Positions 7,040-16,086 of a stretch of 64,000 bases of DNA are shown here, in pieces (position 1 is the first letter of the stretch; the number at the start of each line of letters is the position of its first letter). The stretch spans positions 62,001-126,000 of the forward strand of contig NZ_JACVAB010000007.1 in the NCBI RefSeq assembly GCF_014851585.1, read 5' to 3'. Below the pieces are notes generated by a model. It worked only from the letters and a program-made list of their open reading frames with translations, had not been told where the DNA came from and did no database searches. The translations under genes and the position numbers were made by a program. This DNA comes from Agrobacterium sp. AGB01. GTDB lineage: Bacteria > Pseudomonadota > Alphaproteobacteria > Rhizobiales > Rhizobiaceae.

Positions 7040-8539
7040 ATGACTGAAAATCTGATCGAACTGCGCCATATCGGCAAGCGGTTTGGCGGCGTGAAAGCGC
7101 TTGACGACGTGTCGCTAAGCATCCGCCCGGGCGAAATACATTGCCTTGCCGGCGAAAACGGCTCCGGTAAATCCACCGTCATCAAAATCATGTCGGGGGT
7201 TTACACACCCGAGGACGGAGAAATCCTGATCGATGGAAAGCCGGTCGGCAAACTTGATCCGGTCAAGTCCGTTCATCACGGCATCCAGGTGATCTACCAG
7301 GATTTCTCGCTGTTCGGAAACCTGACAGTCGCCGAGAACCTGTCGATCAACACCTTCCTGATGGAGGGACGTAAAACGGTTGACTGGCGGCGTGTGCGCG
7401 AAATGGCACAACAAGCTCTCGACCGCCTTGGCGTGACGATTGATCTTGATGCTGACGTGGAAAGCCTGCCGACATCCGGCAAACAGATCGTGGCAATTGC
7501 CCGCGCGCTTATGGCCGATGCCCGTTTGATCATCATGGACGAACCGACAACAGCGCTGACACGCCATGAAGTCGATGCCTTGTTCAAGATCGTCCGCGAT
7601 ATCCAGGCGCAGGGCATTGCCGTCCTGTTCGTCAGCCACAAGATGCGCGAAATGCTTGAAATCAGCGAACGTCTGACCGTTTTCCGTAACGGCAAGAAGG
7701 TGGCTGAAGGCCCAATCACCGAGTTCGACGAGCCGGCCATTACCCGTGCGATGACCGGGCAGGACATTGCCGCCCACAGTTACCAATTTGTACCGGTCGA
7801 GGGCGCTGATGCGCCAGCACTTGAAGTGCGAAATCTGACCGTTCCGGGATCAGTTGAAAATGCCGATCTGACACTGCGGCGCGGTGAAATCGTCGGCATC
7901 TCCGGCCTGATCGGCTCAGGTCGTACAGAACTTGCACTGGCGCTGTTTGGCATGCGCCCTGACTTTACCGGGTCCATGCGTGTGGAGGGCCGCGATGTTC
8001 ATCCAAAGACCGTGCAGGACGGCATTGCCTGTGGCATCGCCTATGTGCCGGAAGACCGCCTGACCGAAGGCCTGTTCCTCACACAGTCGATCGAGCGCAA
8101 CATCATTGTGACGTCGATCGAGAAATTTGTTCGCGGGTTTTTCATCAACCGCAAGAAGGCCGACGACACGACCCGTGAAATGTTCTCGGCTATGCAAATC
8201 GTTGCACCTGGGCCCCATACGCCGGTCAACCATCTGTCCGGCGGTAACGCACAACGTGTGGTTCTCGCCCGTTGGCTGCTGACAGGTGCCAAGGTTCTGA
8301 TCCTCAACGGGCCGACAGTCGGTGTCGATGTAGGCTCCAAGGCGCAGATCCATAACATCATCCGTAAGCTCGCCGAAAAGGAAGGTCTGGCCGTGCTGAT
8401 GATTTCCGACGACGTGCCGGAACTGGTTCAGAACTGCAACCGCGTGCTGGTTATGCACCGGGGTCGTTTCGTCGGCGAATTGTCGGGAGACACCATGACC
8501 GAGGATGCCGTGAATGACCGGCTCAAGACGTTGAATTGA
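7040..8539 (+). CDS. Sugar ABC transporter ATPase, two fused nucleotide-binding domains
   Basis: 499-residue RbsA/MglA-type cytoplasmic ATPase. Domain 1 (about 1-240) has Walker A GENGSGKST, an unusual signature region LPTSGKQ and Walker B LIIMDEPTTALT. Domain 2 (about 250-499) has ISGLIGSGRTE in place of a standard Walker A, signature LSGGNAQ, and LILNGPTVGVDVGS where most paralogues have LILDEPTRGVDVG. The second Walker B therefore lacks both the Asp and the catalytic Glu, so only the first site should hydrolyse ATP efficiently. It is the second gene of the importer, 73 bases after the binding protein. Confidence 0.92.
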   Translation: MTENLIELRHIGKRFGGVKALDDVSLSIRPGEIHCLAGENGSGKSTVIKIMSGVYTPEDGEILIDGKPVGKLDPVKSVHHGIQVIYQDFSLFGNLTVAENLSINTFLMEGRKTVDWRRVREMAQQALDRLGVTIDLDADVESLPTSGKQIVAIARALMADARLIIMDEPTTALTRHEVDALFKIVRDIQAQGIAVLFVSHKMREMLEISERLTVFRNGKKVAEGPITEFDEPAITRAMTGQDIAAHSYQFVPVEGADAPALEVRNLTVPGSVENADLTLRRGEIVGISGLIGSGRTELALALFGMRPDFTGSMRVEGRDVHPKTVQDGIACGIAYVPEDRLTEGLFLTQSIERNIIVTSIEKFVRGFFINRKKADDTTREMFSAMQIVAPGPHTPVNHLSGGNAQRVVLARWLLTGAKVLILNGPTVGVDVGSKAQIHNIIRKLAEKEGLAVLMISDDVPELVQNCNRVLVMHRGRFVGELSGDTMTEDAVNDRLKTLN

Positions 8540-8552
8540 GGGGCCGAAGAAC

Positions 8553-9530
8553 ATGAAATTCGTCAAAAGCACAGAATTCATTATCGCCTGCGTCCTGCTT
8601 GCAGCGATGATCATCATCGGCCTTATCAACCCGGCTTTCTGGTCGCTCGATAACATCTTCGGCCTGTTACGGTCCAATGTCGTCATCGGCATCATGGCGC
8701 TTGGCGTACTGCTGGTGATGATTTCCGGCGGCATCGACGTCTCGTTTACCGCCTTTGCCATTGCCGCAATGTATTTGACCGTGCGTGCCATGGTTTACCT
8801 CGGTTACGACGGCGTTCTCATTCCCTTTATCGCTGCGACATTGATCGGTCTGGCGCTCGGTGCATTCAACGGTTTCATCATTCACCGCTTCAAGATGATC
8901 CCGCTGATCGTAACATTGGGCACCGGTTCGATTGTGCGTGGTCTGGTTCTCGGTCTCGTTGGCACCAGTATCGTCAACATCAACAAGATGCCGAAGGAAC
9001 TGATCGGATTTGGCAAGACCGACGTGATCTCACTGACCTCGGCCACTGGCTCGACCTTTGGCCTGACGGCGATGTTTCTTGTCTATCTTGGGCTGGCATT
9101 GGTCATTCACCTGATCCTCAACTACACCATGATGGGGCGCAGCGTTTATGCCTATGGCGGTTCGCCGGAAGCGGCCAAGCGGGTTGGTTTCAATACAGGC
9201 GCCACGATTTTCTTTGTCTATTGCGTTGCAGGTGCGCTCGCCGGTTTTTCCGGATTGCTGCATTCCTCAATGATCTGGCTTGCCAACCCGCGTGATTTCG
9301 TCGGTCTCGAGCTCGATGTGATTGCGGCCGTGGTTCTTGGTGGCGCATCGATCTTCGGTGGGCGCGGCACTGTGCTCGGTACCTTGATGGGCGTCTTCAT
9401 GCTGGTGATGGTCAAGAACTCACTGATCATCATGAAGGTGGACACCACCTGGCAGAAGGTCGTCGTCGGCCTGATCATCATCGTCGCCACCGCCATCACC
9501 GCATGGCGTGATCGTAAAAGCATAGCTTGA
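8553..9530 (+). CDS. Sugar ABC transporter permease 1
   Basis: 325-residue inner-membrane permease of the RbsC/BPD_transp_2 family. Multiple hydrophobic helices are visible from FIIACVLLAAMIIIGLI at the N-terminus. The family segment GVLLVMISGGIDVSFTAFA (about 50-68) and the late cytoplasmic loop VVLGGASIFGGRGTVLGTL (about 260-278) are both present. It forms one half of the membrane channel with the next gene. It starts 13 bases after the ATPase stop and is part of the same transcript. Confidence 0.92.
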   Translation: MKFVKSTEFIIACVLLAAMIIIGLINPAFWSLDNIFGLLRSNVVIGIMALGVLLVMISGGIDVSFTAFAIAAMYLTVRAMVYLGYDGVLIPFIAATLIGLALGAFNGFIIHRFKMIPLIVTLGTGSIVRGLVLGLVGTSIVNINKMPKELIGFGKTDVISLTSATGSTFGLTAMFLVYLGLALVIHLILNYTMMGRSVYAYGGSPEAAKRVGFNTGATIFFVYCVAGALAGFSGLLHSSMIWLANPRDFVGLELDVIAAVVLGGASIFGGRGTVLGTLMGVFMLVMVKNSLIIMKVDTTWQKVVVGLIIIVATAITAWRDRKSIA

Positions 9531-9544
9531 GGGGAGAGCGCATC

Positions 9545-10543
9545 ATGAAAAATTCGTTCGACATGCGACGGCTTCTCGGCAACGACAACAACATCCTGCA
9601 GCTGCTTGTCATCACGGTCATCGTTTTTGCGCTGATGACCTGGATGAATCCCAGCAAGTTCCTGAACTACTACAACTTTGAATCCATCAGCTACATCATG
9701 CCGGAACTGGGGATCCTCTCCATCGCCATGATGATTGCCATGCTGACGGGCGGCATTGACCTGTCCGTGGTTGGCATTGCCAATCTCGCAGGCATCATTG
9801 CCGGTGTCTATTTCCACTCCACCATGGTTCAGGCGGGGCAATCTTCCACCTCGGGCATGATATTCTACACCGGCCTTGGCATTCTGATTGCCATGGCGGT
9901 TGGTCTGATGGCCGGTCTGGTCAATGGCCTGCTGGTTGCCAAACTGCGTATCACCCCGATCCTGGCCACACTGGGCACCGGCCAGGTGTTGATGGGACTG
10001 GCATTGGTCATGACTGGCGGCCCGGCCATTGTCGGTTTTCCCGACGCATGGAACTGGATCGGCAATGGCAAGATCCTTGGTATCGCCACGCCCTTCATCC
10101 TGTTCATTGCGGTCTGCCTGATTGTCGCTGTGCTGCTGACGCGCTCGACGCTTGGTATCAATCTCATGCTGATCGGCACCAATCCGCGTGCGGCCGTATT
10201 TGCCGGCATCCGCAAAGACCGGATGATGCTCTATTCCTACATGCTAACAGGTGTGCTGGCATCGTTGGCGGGTATCATTCTGTCTGGGCGCACCAATGCT
10301 GCCAAATCTGATTACGGTGCATCCTATCTCCTACAGGCCGTGTTGATCGCCGTTCTTGGCGGCACCAATCCGGCTGGCGGCAAAGGCCGTGTTCTCGGCA
10401 TCGCCATTGCGCTCGTTGCCCTCATGTTGCTCTCCTCAGGCTTCCAGATGATGCGGTTCTCCAACCACCTCATCGATTTCATCTGGGGCGGTTTCCTTAT
10501 TCTCGTCATCGCCATCAATGCATGGCGCAACCCCGGCAGGTGA
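9545..10543 (+). CDS. Sugar ABC transporter permease 2
   Basis: 332-residue permease of the same RbsC-like family. It has MLTGGIDLSVVGIANLAGI (about 65-83) and LIAVLGGTNPAGGKGRVLGI (about 266-285), the equivalents of the conserved loops in the preceding permease. The ATG at 9545 is chosen over a TTG at 9527 because GGGGAGAG lies 7 bases upstream of it. Together with permease 1 it would make a heterodimeric channel. The next gene begins 4 bases after its stop. Confidence 0.92.
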   Translation: MKNSFDMRRLLGNDNNILQLLVITVIVFALMTWMNPSKFLNYYNFESISYIMPELGILSIAMMIAMLTGGIDLSVVGIANLAGIIAGVYFHSTMVQAGQSSTSGMIFYTGLGILIAMAVGLMAGLVNGLLVAKLRITPILATLGTGQVLMGLALVMTGGPAIVGFPDAWNWIGNGKILGIATPFILFIAVCLIVAVLLTRSTLGINLMLIGTNPRAAVFAGIRKDRMMLYSYMLTGVLASLAGIILSGRTNAAKSDYGASYLLQAVLIAVLGGTNPAGGKGRVLGIAIALVALMLLSSGFQMMRFSNHLIDFIWGGFLILVIAINAWRNPGR

Positions 10544-10547
10544 TCCC

Positions 10548-11630
10548 ATGCAGGAGACAGAATTTAATCTTCGCAGACAGGACTTCACCGAGGTTCGCCA
10601 TGTTCTGGCCAAAGCCGAGGGGCTCAACGTCACGACATTCCGGCACGCCACCGGCATCGAGGCGTTACAGATCGAAAATCGTCGCGGCCGCATCGTCATA
10701 CTGCCCTTCATGGGACAGATGATCTGGAGTGTCGAATTTGATGGCGTCGATCTGACCATGGGAAGCCGTTTTGCCATGCCGCGGCCAGCTGGTTCGATCG
10801 TTGAGACCTATGGTTGCTTTGCATTTCACAGCGGCATGTTGCGCAACGGCTGCCCATCACCAGAGGACAATCACGCTCTGCACGGAGAAATGGCCTGCGC
10901 ATCCATGGACAAGGCCGGTTTCGTCATCGGTCACGATGAACGCGGCGCGTTCATCCGTGTCACCGGTGAGATCGAATATGTCATGGGCTTCGGGGCCAAT
11001 TATCTGGCGCGGCCAAGTGTAAAACTGCATGCAGAGGATACGCTGTTCGATATCGTCATGGATATCGAAAACCTGTCATCGGCACCCATGGATCTGATGT
11101 ATATGTGCCATGTGAACTTTGCGTACGCCAAGGGCGCTCGCATCGTTCAGCCGGTGGCTTATACGCCGGACCAGGTGAGGGTGCGCACAGCCGTGCCCGG
11201 CCATGTCACACCCAACCCCGATTATCTGTCACTTCTGGACACGTTGGCAAAAAAACCATCCGCCATGGAAGTGCTGGATGAACCACAGCGCTATGATCCC
11301 GAACAGGTGTTCTACATCAATGGCCTGCCGCAAGATGGTGATGGAAAGACGCATCTGATGATGCAGCGAAACGAGGGCGATGGCTTCGGCATCTCCTATC
11401 CACTGGCCGCCTTCCCCAAAACAGTGCGCTGGATATTGGTGAACGGAGATTCGCAAGTCGCCGCTTTTGCCTTGCCCTCGACCTGCGAACCCGAGGGTTA
11501 TCTGGCGGAAAAAGCCAAAAACAACGTGCAGATCCTTTCGCCGGGCGAACGCAAGATCTTCCCGGTGCGGCTCGGTTATCTCGACCGTGCCGCCGCCAAG
11601 CAGTTCGGCGCCAGGATCGGCACTCTTTGA
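10548..11630 (+). CDS. DUF4432 family protein, aldose-1-epimerase-like
   Basis: 360-residue protein with the galactose-mutarotase-like beta-sandwich pattern: GRIVILPFMGQMIWSVEFDG near residues 45-64, FHSGMLRNGCPSPEDNHALH near 95-114, and a late FPKTVRWILVNGDSQVAAFA. The conserved His residues (FHSG, ALHGE) are typical of mutarotase-fold active sites. The start is set at ATG 10548, just after the permease. Members are often found in sugar operons; here it may interconvert deoxyribose anomers before phosphorylation. That function is inferred from context only. Confidence 0.8.
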   Translation: MQETEFNLRRQDFTEVRHVLAKAEGLNVTTFRHATGIEALQIENRRGRIVILPFMGQMIWSVEFDGVDLTMGSRFAMPRPAGSIVETYGCFAFHSGMLRNGCPSPEDNHALHGEMACASMDKAGFVIGHDERGAFIRVTGEIEYVMGFGANYLARPSVKLHAEDTLFDIVMDIENLSSAPMDLMYMCHVNFAYAKGARIVQPVAYTPDQVRVRTAVPGHVTPNPDYLSLLDTLAKKPSAMEVLDEPQRYDPEQVFYINGLPQDGDGKTHLMMQRNEGDGFGISYPLAAFPKTVRWILVNGDSQVAAFALPSTCEPEGYLAEKAKNNVQILSPGERKIFPVRLGYLDRAAAKQFGARIGTL

Positions 11631-11655
11631 AACAGCATATTCAGGGAAGTTCATC

Positions 11656-12594
11656 ATGAGCAAGAAAATCGGGGTCGTTGGCTCCAACATGGTCGACCTC
11701 ATCACTTATGTGGACCGCATGCCGGGACCGGGTGAAACGTTAGAAGCACCAACATTCGAAATGGGTTGCGGCGGCAAAGGTGCCAACCAGGCCGTTGCAG
11801 CGGCTCGCCTCGGTGCCGATGTGATGATGGTGACCCGTGTCGGCGACGATGTGTTTGCCGACAACACCATTCGCAATCTGAAAAGTTTTGGCGTTGATAC
11901 CCGCCATGTGGAAAAGATTGCTGGCCGCTCCAGCGGCGTTGCACCGATTTTTGTCGAGCAATCGGGAGAGAACTCGATCCTTATCGTCAAGGGTGCCAAT
12001 GCGGATCTTCTGCCTGCGGAAGTCGACAAGGCAGCGGCCGATCTGAAACAATGCGGCCTCATTCTGATGCAGATGGAAGTGCCTGTTGAGACGGTCTATC
12101 ACACGATCGAGCTCGCAGCCAAAAACGGTATTGAGACTATTCTCAACCCGGCACCGGCGGCGGCCGACCTCGATCCGGAACGCATCCGTCAGGTTACCTT
12201 CCTTGTCCCGAACGAAAGTGAACTGGCGCTGCTGTCGGGACTGCCAACCGGTACCGATGATGACATTGTCACGGCTGCCCGTTCACTGATCGTACGCGGC
12301 ATTCGTACTGTCATCGTGACGCTGGGTGGACGTGGCGCACGCATGATTACCGCAACCGAAATCGTCAATATTGAACCGGTTAAAGTCACGCCAAAAGATA
12401 CCACGGGAGCAGGCGATGCCTTTATCGGTTCTTTTGCCCGGTTTTACGCAGAAACTGGCGACGTCGTTTCTTCCTTAAAAAAGGCGTCGCTTTACGCGGC
12501 CCATTCCATCACCCGTCCCGGAACACAGAAGGCCTACGCCAGCGTCGAAGAGTTCGAAGCATTTTGCCGCGAACATGCTGCCGTTAGCACCTGA
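11656..12594 (+). CDS. deoK: Ribokinase-family sugar kinase, probable deoxyribokinase
   Basis: 312-residue PfkB/ribokinase-family kinase. The N-terminal signature GCGGKGANQAVAAARLGADV (about 38-57) and the C-terminal motif DTTGAGDAFIGSF (about 252-264, with the catalytic Asp) are intact. An upstream in-frame extension to 11467 overlaps the previous gene and is rejected in favour of ATG 11656, which has AGGGAAG before it. Being next to deoC, the likely reaction is ATP-dependent phosphorylation of 2-deoxy-D-ribose to the 5-phosphate. Ribokinase itself remains the alternative. Confidence 0.85.
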   Translation: MSKKIGVVGSNMVDLITYVDRMPGPGETLEAPTFEMGCGGKGANQAVAAARLGADVMMVTRVGDDVFADNTIRNLKSFGVDTRHVEKIAGRSSGVAPIFVEQSGENSILIVKGANADLLPAEVDKAAADLKQCGLILMQMEVPVETVYHTIELAAKNGIETILNPAPAAADLDPERIRQVTFLVPNESELALLSGLPTGTDDDIVTAARSLIVRGIRTVIVTLGGRGARMITATEIVNIEPVKVTPKDTTGAGDAFIGSFARFYAETGDVVSSLKKASLYAAHSITRPGTQKAYASVEEFEAFCREHAAVST

Positions 12595-12613
12595 TCTTAA
12601 GAATGGACAGAAA

Positions 12614-13573
12614 ATGAGCGAAAACTTCCCACGAAACAATGGCACACCCCTCAAACCGGAATGGTTTGAGGATGTGACTGTCAATCGCAGTGCCTCCGAG
12701 CGGCGGGCATCGACAATCACCGCGCGGCGCTCGATCAAAAAGGAATATCAGGTCGCATGGCAGATCAAGGCCATCACCTGCATCGACCTGACAACTTTGT
12801 CGGGCGATGACACTGCCGGGCGCGTCCGCCGCCTTTGCGCCAAGGCGCGCCGCCCGGTCCGCGACGACATTCTGGAGGCACTTGGCCTCGCCGATGCCGG
12901 CATCACCACCGGCGCGGTATGCGTCTACCCGACAATGGTCGCGCACGCCGTTAAGGCCCTGGAAGGAACGAAAATTCCGGTTGCGTCTGTCGCAACAGGT
13001 TTTCCATCTGGTTTGACGCCACTTCCCCAGAGACTGGCGGAAATTCGTTATGCCGTCGACCAGGGCGCGAAAGAGATCGATATCGTTATTACTCGTGAAT
13101 TCGTTCTGACGCAGAACTGGACTGGACTTTATGACGAGATCGCCGCGATGCGCGAAGCCTGCGGGGATGCCCATATGAAGGCCATTCTGGCAACGGGTGA
13201 CCTCAACACGCTGACCAATGTTTATCGTGCCTCGATGGTAGCGATGCAGGCGGGTTCCGACTTCATCAAAACTTCGACCGGCAAAGAGGAAGTGAATGCT
13301 ACGCTGCCGGTTAGCCTGACCATGGTGCGTGCACTGCGCGACTACGGCGAACTGACAGGCCAGATGGTTGGCTTCAAACCGGCCGGCGGCTTGAAAACTG
13401 CAAAGGACGCGCTGTCCTGGCTCACCTTGATGAAAGAAGAATTGGGCAATCGCTGGCTGGAACCTGATCTGTTCCGCATCGGTGCCAGCTCGATGCTTGG
13501 CGACATCGAGCGGCAGCTCGAACATTTCGTAACCGGCCGCTACTCCAGCGCTCATCACCACGCTGCCGCATAA
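12614..13573 (+). CDS. deoC: Deoxyribose-phosphate aldolase
   Basis: 319-residue class I aldolase that cleaves 2-deoxyribose-5-phosphate to glyceraldehyde-3-phosphate and acetaldehyde. The Schiff-base lysine sits in FIKTSTGKEEVNAT and the second active-site lysine in MVGFKPAGGLKT. The N-terminal helix KAITCIDLTTLSGDD holds the conserved Asp. An N-terminal extension of about 50 residues before the barrel (including PEWFEDVTVNRSASERR) makes it longer than E. coli DeoC (about 259) and resembles the longer DeoC subgroup. The start is ATG 12614, with GGA upstream. It lies directly before the aldehyde dehydrogenase that would consume acetaldehyde. Confidence 0.95.
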   Translation: MSENFPRNNGTPLKPEWFEDVTVNRSASERRASTITARRSIKKEYQVAWQIKAITCIDLTTLSGDDTAGRVRRLCAKARRPVRDDILEALGLADAGITTGAVCVYPTMVAHAVKALEGTKIPVASVATGFPSGLTPLPQRLAEIRYAVDQGAKEIDIVITREFVLTQNWTGLYDEIAAMREACGDAHMKAILATGDLNTLTNVYRASMVAMQAGSDFIKTSTGKEEVNATLPVSLTMVRALRDYGELTGQMVGFKPAGGLKTAKDALSWLTLMKEELGNRWLEPDLFRIGASSMLGDIERQLEHFVTGRYSSAHHHAAA

Positions 13574-13584
13574 GGACTGAAAAA

Positions 13585-15981
13585 ATGGTATCCATTAAGG
13601 ACATTTTGCAAACCATGGAATATGGACCTTCCCCCGAGGCGAATGGCGATGTGAAGCAGTGGCTCGATAAACACGGACGCTCATTCGGTCACTACATCAA
13701 CGGCCGTTTCGTAACTCCGGAAGGCCGCAAAACCATTGCCGTATCAAACCCCGCGAACGGCGAAAGCCTGGCGCAAATCGTTTGCGGCAATGAGGATGAC
13801 GTCGATCTGGCGGTCAAGGCAGCCCGTGCCGCCTTCGGAAAATGGTCGAAACTATCCGGCCATGAACGTGCCCGTTATCTCTATGCCATTGCGCGTCACG
13901 TCCAGAAGCGTGAGCGTTTCCTGTCGGTTCTCGAAACCATGGACAACGGCAAGCCGGTTCGCGAAACCCGCGATATCGATATTCCTCTCGTTGCCCGTCA
14001 TTTCTACCACCATGCCGGTTGGGCTGAGATGGTGGAAGACGAGTTCCGTGGCTTCTCGCCCGTTGGCGTTTGCGGTCAAGTCATTCCGTGGAATTTCCCG
14101 CTGTTGATGCTGGCATGGAAGATCGCACCAGCACTGGCCGCCGGTAATACCGTGGTGTTGAAGCCCGCTGATCTCACTCCGCTGACAGCCATTGCTTTTG
14201 CAGAAATCTGCCATGAGGTTGGTCTGCCGGCAGGTGTCGTCAACATCATCCAGGGTGATGGCTCGACCGGTGCAGCCGTCTGCGGCCATGACGGCATCGA
14301 CAAGGTTGCGTTTACCGGTTCAACGCAGGTTGGTCGGGTCATCAGGGAGCAGATTGCCGGCTCGGGCAAGAAACTCTCGCTGGAACTGGGTGGTAAATCA
14401 CCGTTCATCGTCTTCGAAGATGCTGATCTGGATGCTGCCGTTGAAGGTGTGGTTGATGCCATCTGGTTCAACCAGGGTGAGGTGTGCTGCGCGGGTTCCC
14501 GCCTGCTGGTGCAGGAAGGTATTGCCGAGACGTTTTACGCTCGCCTGAAAAAGCGGTTGGAAACACTGCGCGTTGGTGATCCGCTCGACAAGTCGACCGA
14601 TGTCGGCGCGATTGTTTCCGCTACGCAGGTAAAGCGCATCACCGATCTGGTTCGCAAAGGCGTGGATGAAGGTGGCGAACTCTGGCAAAGCAAGAACCCG
14701 CTGCCAGCAAAGGGCAATTATATTGCCCCCGGCTTCTTCACCGAAGTTGATCAGGCCTCTACCGTCTGCCAGGTGGAAATCTTTGGTCCGATTGCTGCTG
14801 CCTTCACGTTCCGCACGCCGGATGAAGCCGCAGCACTGGCCAACAACACCCGCTACGGCCTGGCCGCGTCGATCTGGTCGGAAAATATCAATGTAGCGCT
14901 TGATCTGGCGGCACGCGTCAAGGCTGGTGTGGTGTGGATCAACTGCACCAACATGCTTGATGCCGGTGCCGGTTTCGGCGGTTACCGTGAAAGCGGTTTT
15001 GGCCGCGAAGGTGCGCGCGAAGGCCTTTATGAATATCTGGCTGCCGACTGGGAAAAGAGCCTTCCGGTCGCCAAGGCCCTTGAAACCTTCACCCCGTCGG
15101 CCTTGCCGTCAGGAGACAGCAAGATGGCGGTCGATGGTCTCGACCGGACAATGAAAAACTATATCGGCGGTAAACAGGCGCGTCCCGACGGTGGCTACAG
15201 CTACTCTGTGACAGGCAAGGGCAACGCAGTAATCGGCATGGCCGGCATTGGCAACCGCAAGGATATCCGCAATGCCGTGGAAGCAGCGTCCAAGGCAACA
15301 AGCTGGAGCTCCGCAACAGCCCATAACCGTGCACAGGTGCTTTATTATCTCGCCGAAAACCTCGATGCACGGCGCGACGAATTCGTCGCGCGTATCATCG
15401 AAAGCACCGGCGTGAGCGAGAAGAAGGCAACGGAGGAGTTCGATGCATCGCTGCGTCGTATCTCCTATTACGCAGCACAGGCCGACAAGTTTGATGGCGC
15501 GGTGCATTCGACCAAAACTCGCCATGTCACGCTTGCCATGAATGAATCATGGGGCATTGTCGGCGTCATTTGCCCGGATGAAGCACCGCTTCTGTCTTTG
15601 GTGTCGCTGGTCCTGCCGGCGATAGCCATGGGCAACCGCGTTGTTGTCATCCCGTCATCACGACATCCACTGATTGCCGGTGACTTTTATCAGGTGCTGG
15701 ACACATCCGATGTGCCGGGTGGCGTTATCAACATCGTGACCGGTGAGCGTGATGTGCTCGCCAAGACATTGGCTGAACATGATGAAGTGGCTGCTGTCTG
15801 GTACTTCGGTTCGGACAAGGGAAGCGCGATGGTTGAAAAGGCATCTGCCGGAAACCTGAAAGCAACCTGGGTCAATAACGGCCGCCAGCCCGACTGGCTG
15901 AACCGTTCCGAGGCGCAGGGGCGCGATTATCTGCGCAGGGCCATTCAGGTGAAAAACATCTGGGTGCCTTACGGCGCGTGA
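13585..15981 (+). CDS. Double-domain aldehyde dehydrogenase, ALDH16-like
   Basis: 798 residues, about 1.6 times a normal ALDH. Domain 1 (about 30-490) is a complete NAD-dependent ALDH: VIPWNFPLLMLAWK, the cofactor segment FTGSTQVGR, the general base in LELGGKSPFIVF, and the catalytic Cys in GEVCCAGSRLL. Domain 2 (about 510-798) is ALDH-like (NESWGIVGVICPDEAPLL) but has WVNNGRQ where the catalytic Cys loop should be, so it looks catalytically dead. This active-plus-inactive tandem architecture is that of ALDH16. Position after deoC suggests oxidation of acetaldehyde to acetate. It is the last gene of the locus and is followed by a strong hairpin. Confidence 0.88.
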   Translation: MVSIKDILQTMEYGPSPEANGDVKQWLDKHGRSFGHYINGRFVTPEGRKTIAVSNPANGESLAQIVCGNEDDVDLAVKAARAAFGKWSKLSGHERARYLYAIARHVQKRERFLSVLETMDNGKPVRETRDIDIPLVARHFYHHAGWAEMVEDEFRGFSPVGVCGQVIPWNFPLLMLAWKIAPALAAGNTVVLKPADLTPLTAIAFAEICHEVGLPAGVVNIIQGDGSTGAAVCGHDGIDKVAFTGSTQVGRVIREQIAGSGKKLSLELGGKSPFIVFEDADLDAAVEGVVDAIWFNQGEVCCAGSRLLVQEGIAETFYARLKKRLETLRVGDPLDKSTDVGAIVSATQVKRITDLVRKGVDEGGELWQSKNPLPAKGNYIAPGFFTEVDQASTVCQVEIFGPIAAAFTFRTPDEAAALANNTRYGLAASIWSENINVALDLAARVKAGVVWINCTNMLDAGAGFGGYRESGFGREGAREGLYEYLAADWEKSLPVAKALETFTPSALPSGDSKMAVDGLDRTMKNYIGGKQARPDGGYSYSVTGKGNAVIGMAGIGNRKDIRNAVEAASKATSWSSATAHNRAQVLYYLAENLDARRDEFVARIIESTGVSEKKATEEFDASLRRISYYAAQADKFDGAVHSTKTRHVTLAMNESWGIVGVICPDEAPLLSLVSLVLPAIAMGNRVVVIPSSRHPLIAGDFYQVLDTSDVPGGVINIVTGERDVLAKTLAEHDEVAAVWYFGSDKGSAMVEKASAGNLKATWVNNGRQPDWLNRSEAQGRDYLRRAIQVKNIWVPYGA

Positions 15982-16017
15982 TGTAAATCAGCCGCCAAAA
16001 CAGCGGCGATGAGATCA

Positions 16018-16044
16018 GTCACGGGGTTTACCGAACCCCGTGAC
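16018..16044 (+). terminator. Hairpin terminator ending the deoxyribose operon
   Basis: GTCACGGGGTT, loop TACCG, AACCCCGTGAC: an 11-bp perfect stem, 37 bases after the ALDH stop and followed by ATCTTT. It could act for the convergent gene as well. Confidence 0.85.
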
Positions 16045-16086
16045 ATCTTTGACCAAAGCAACCTCGCCAGACACGGCAGGATCGTA

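Noticed and set aside
7916-8791. 291-codon antisense frame across the ABC ATPase and permease
   Set aside because: Shadow of two well-supported genes in high-bias DNA; no domain is seen.
12584-13561. 325-codon antisense frame over deoC
   Set aside because: Mirror of an unmistakable aldolase with intact active site.
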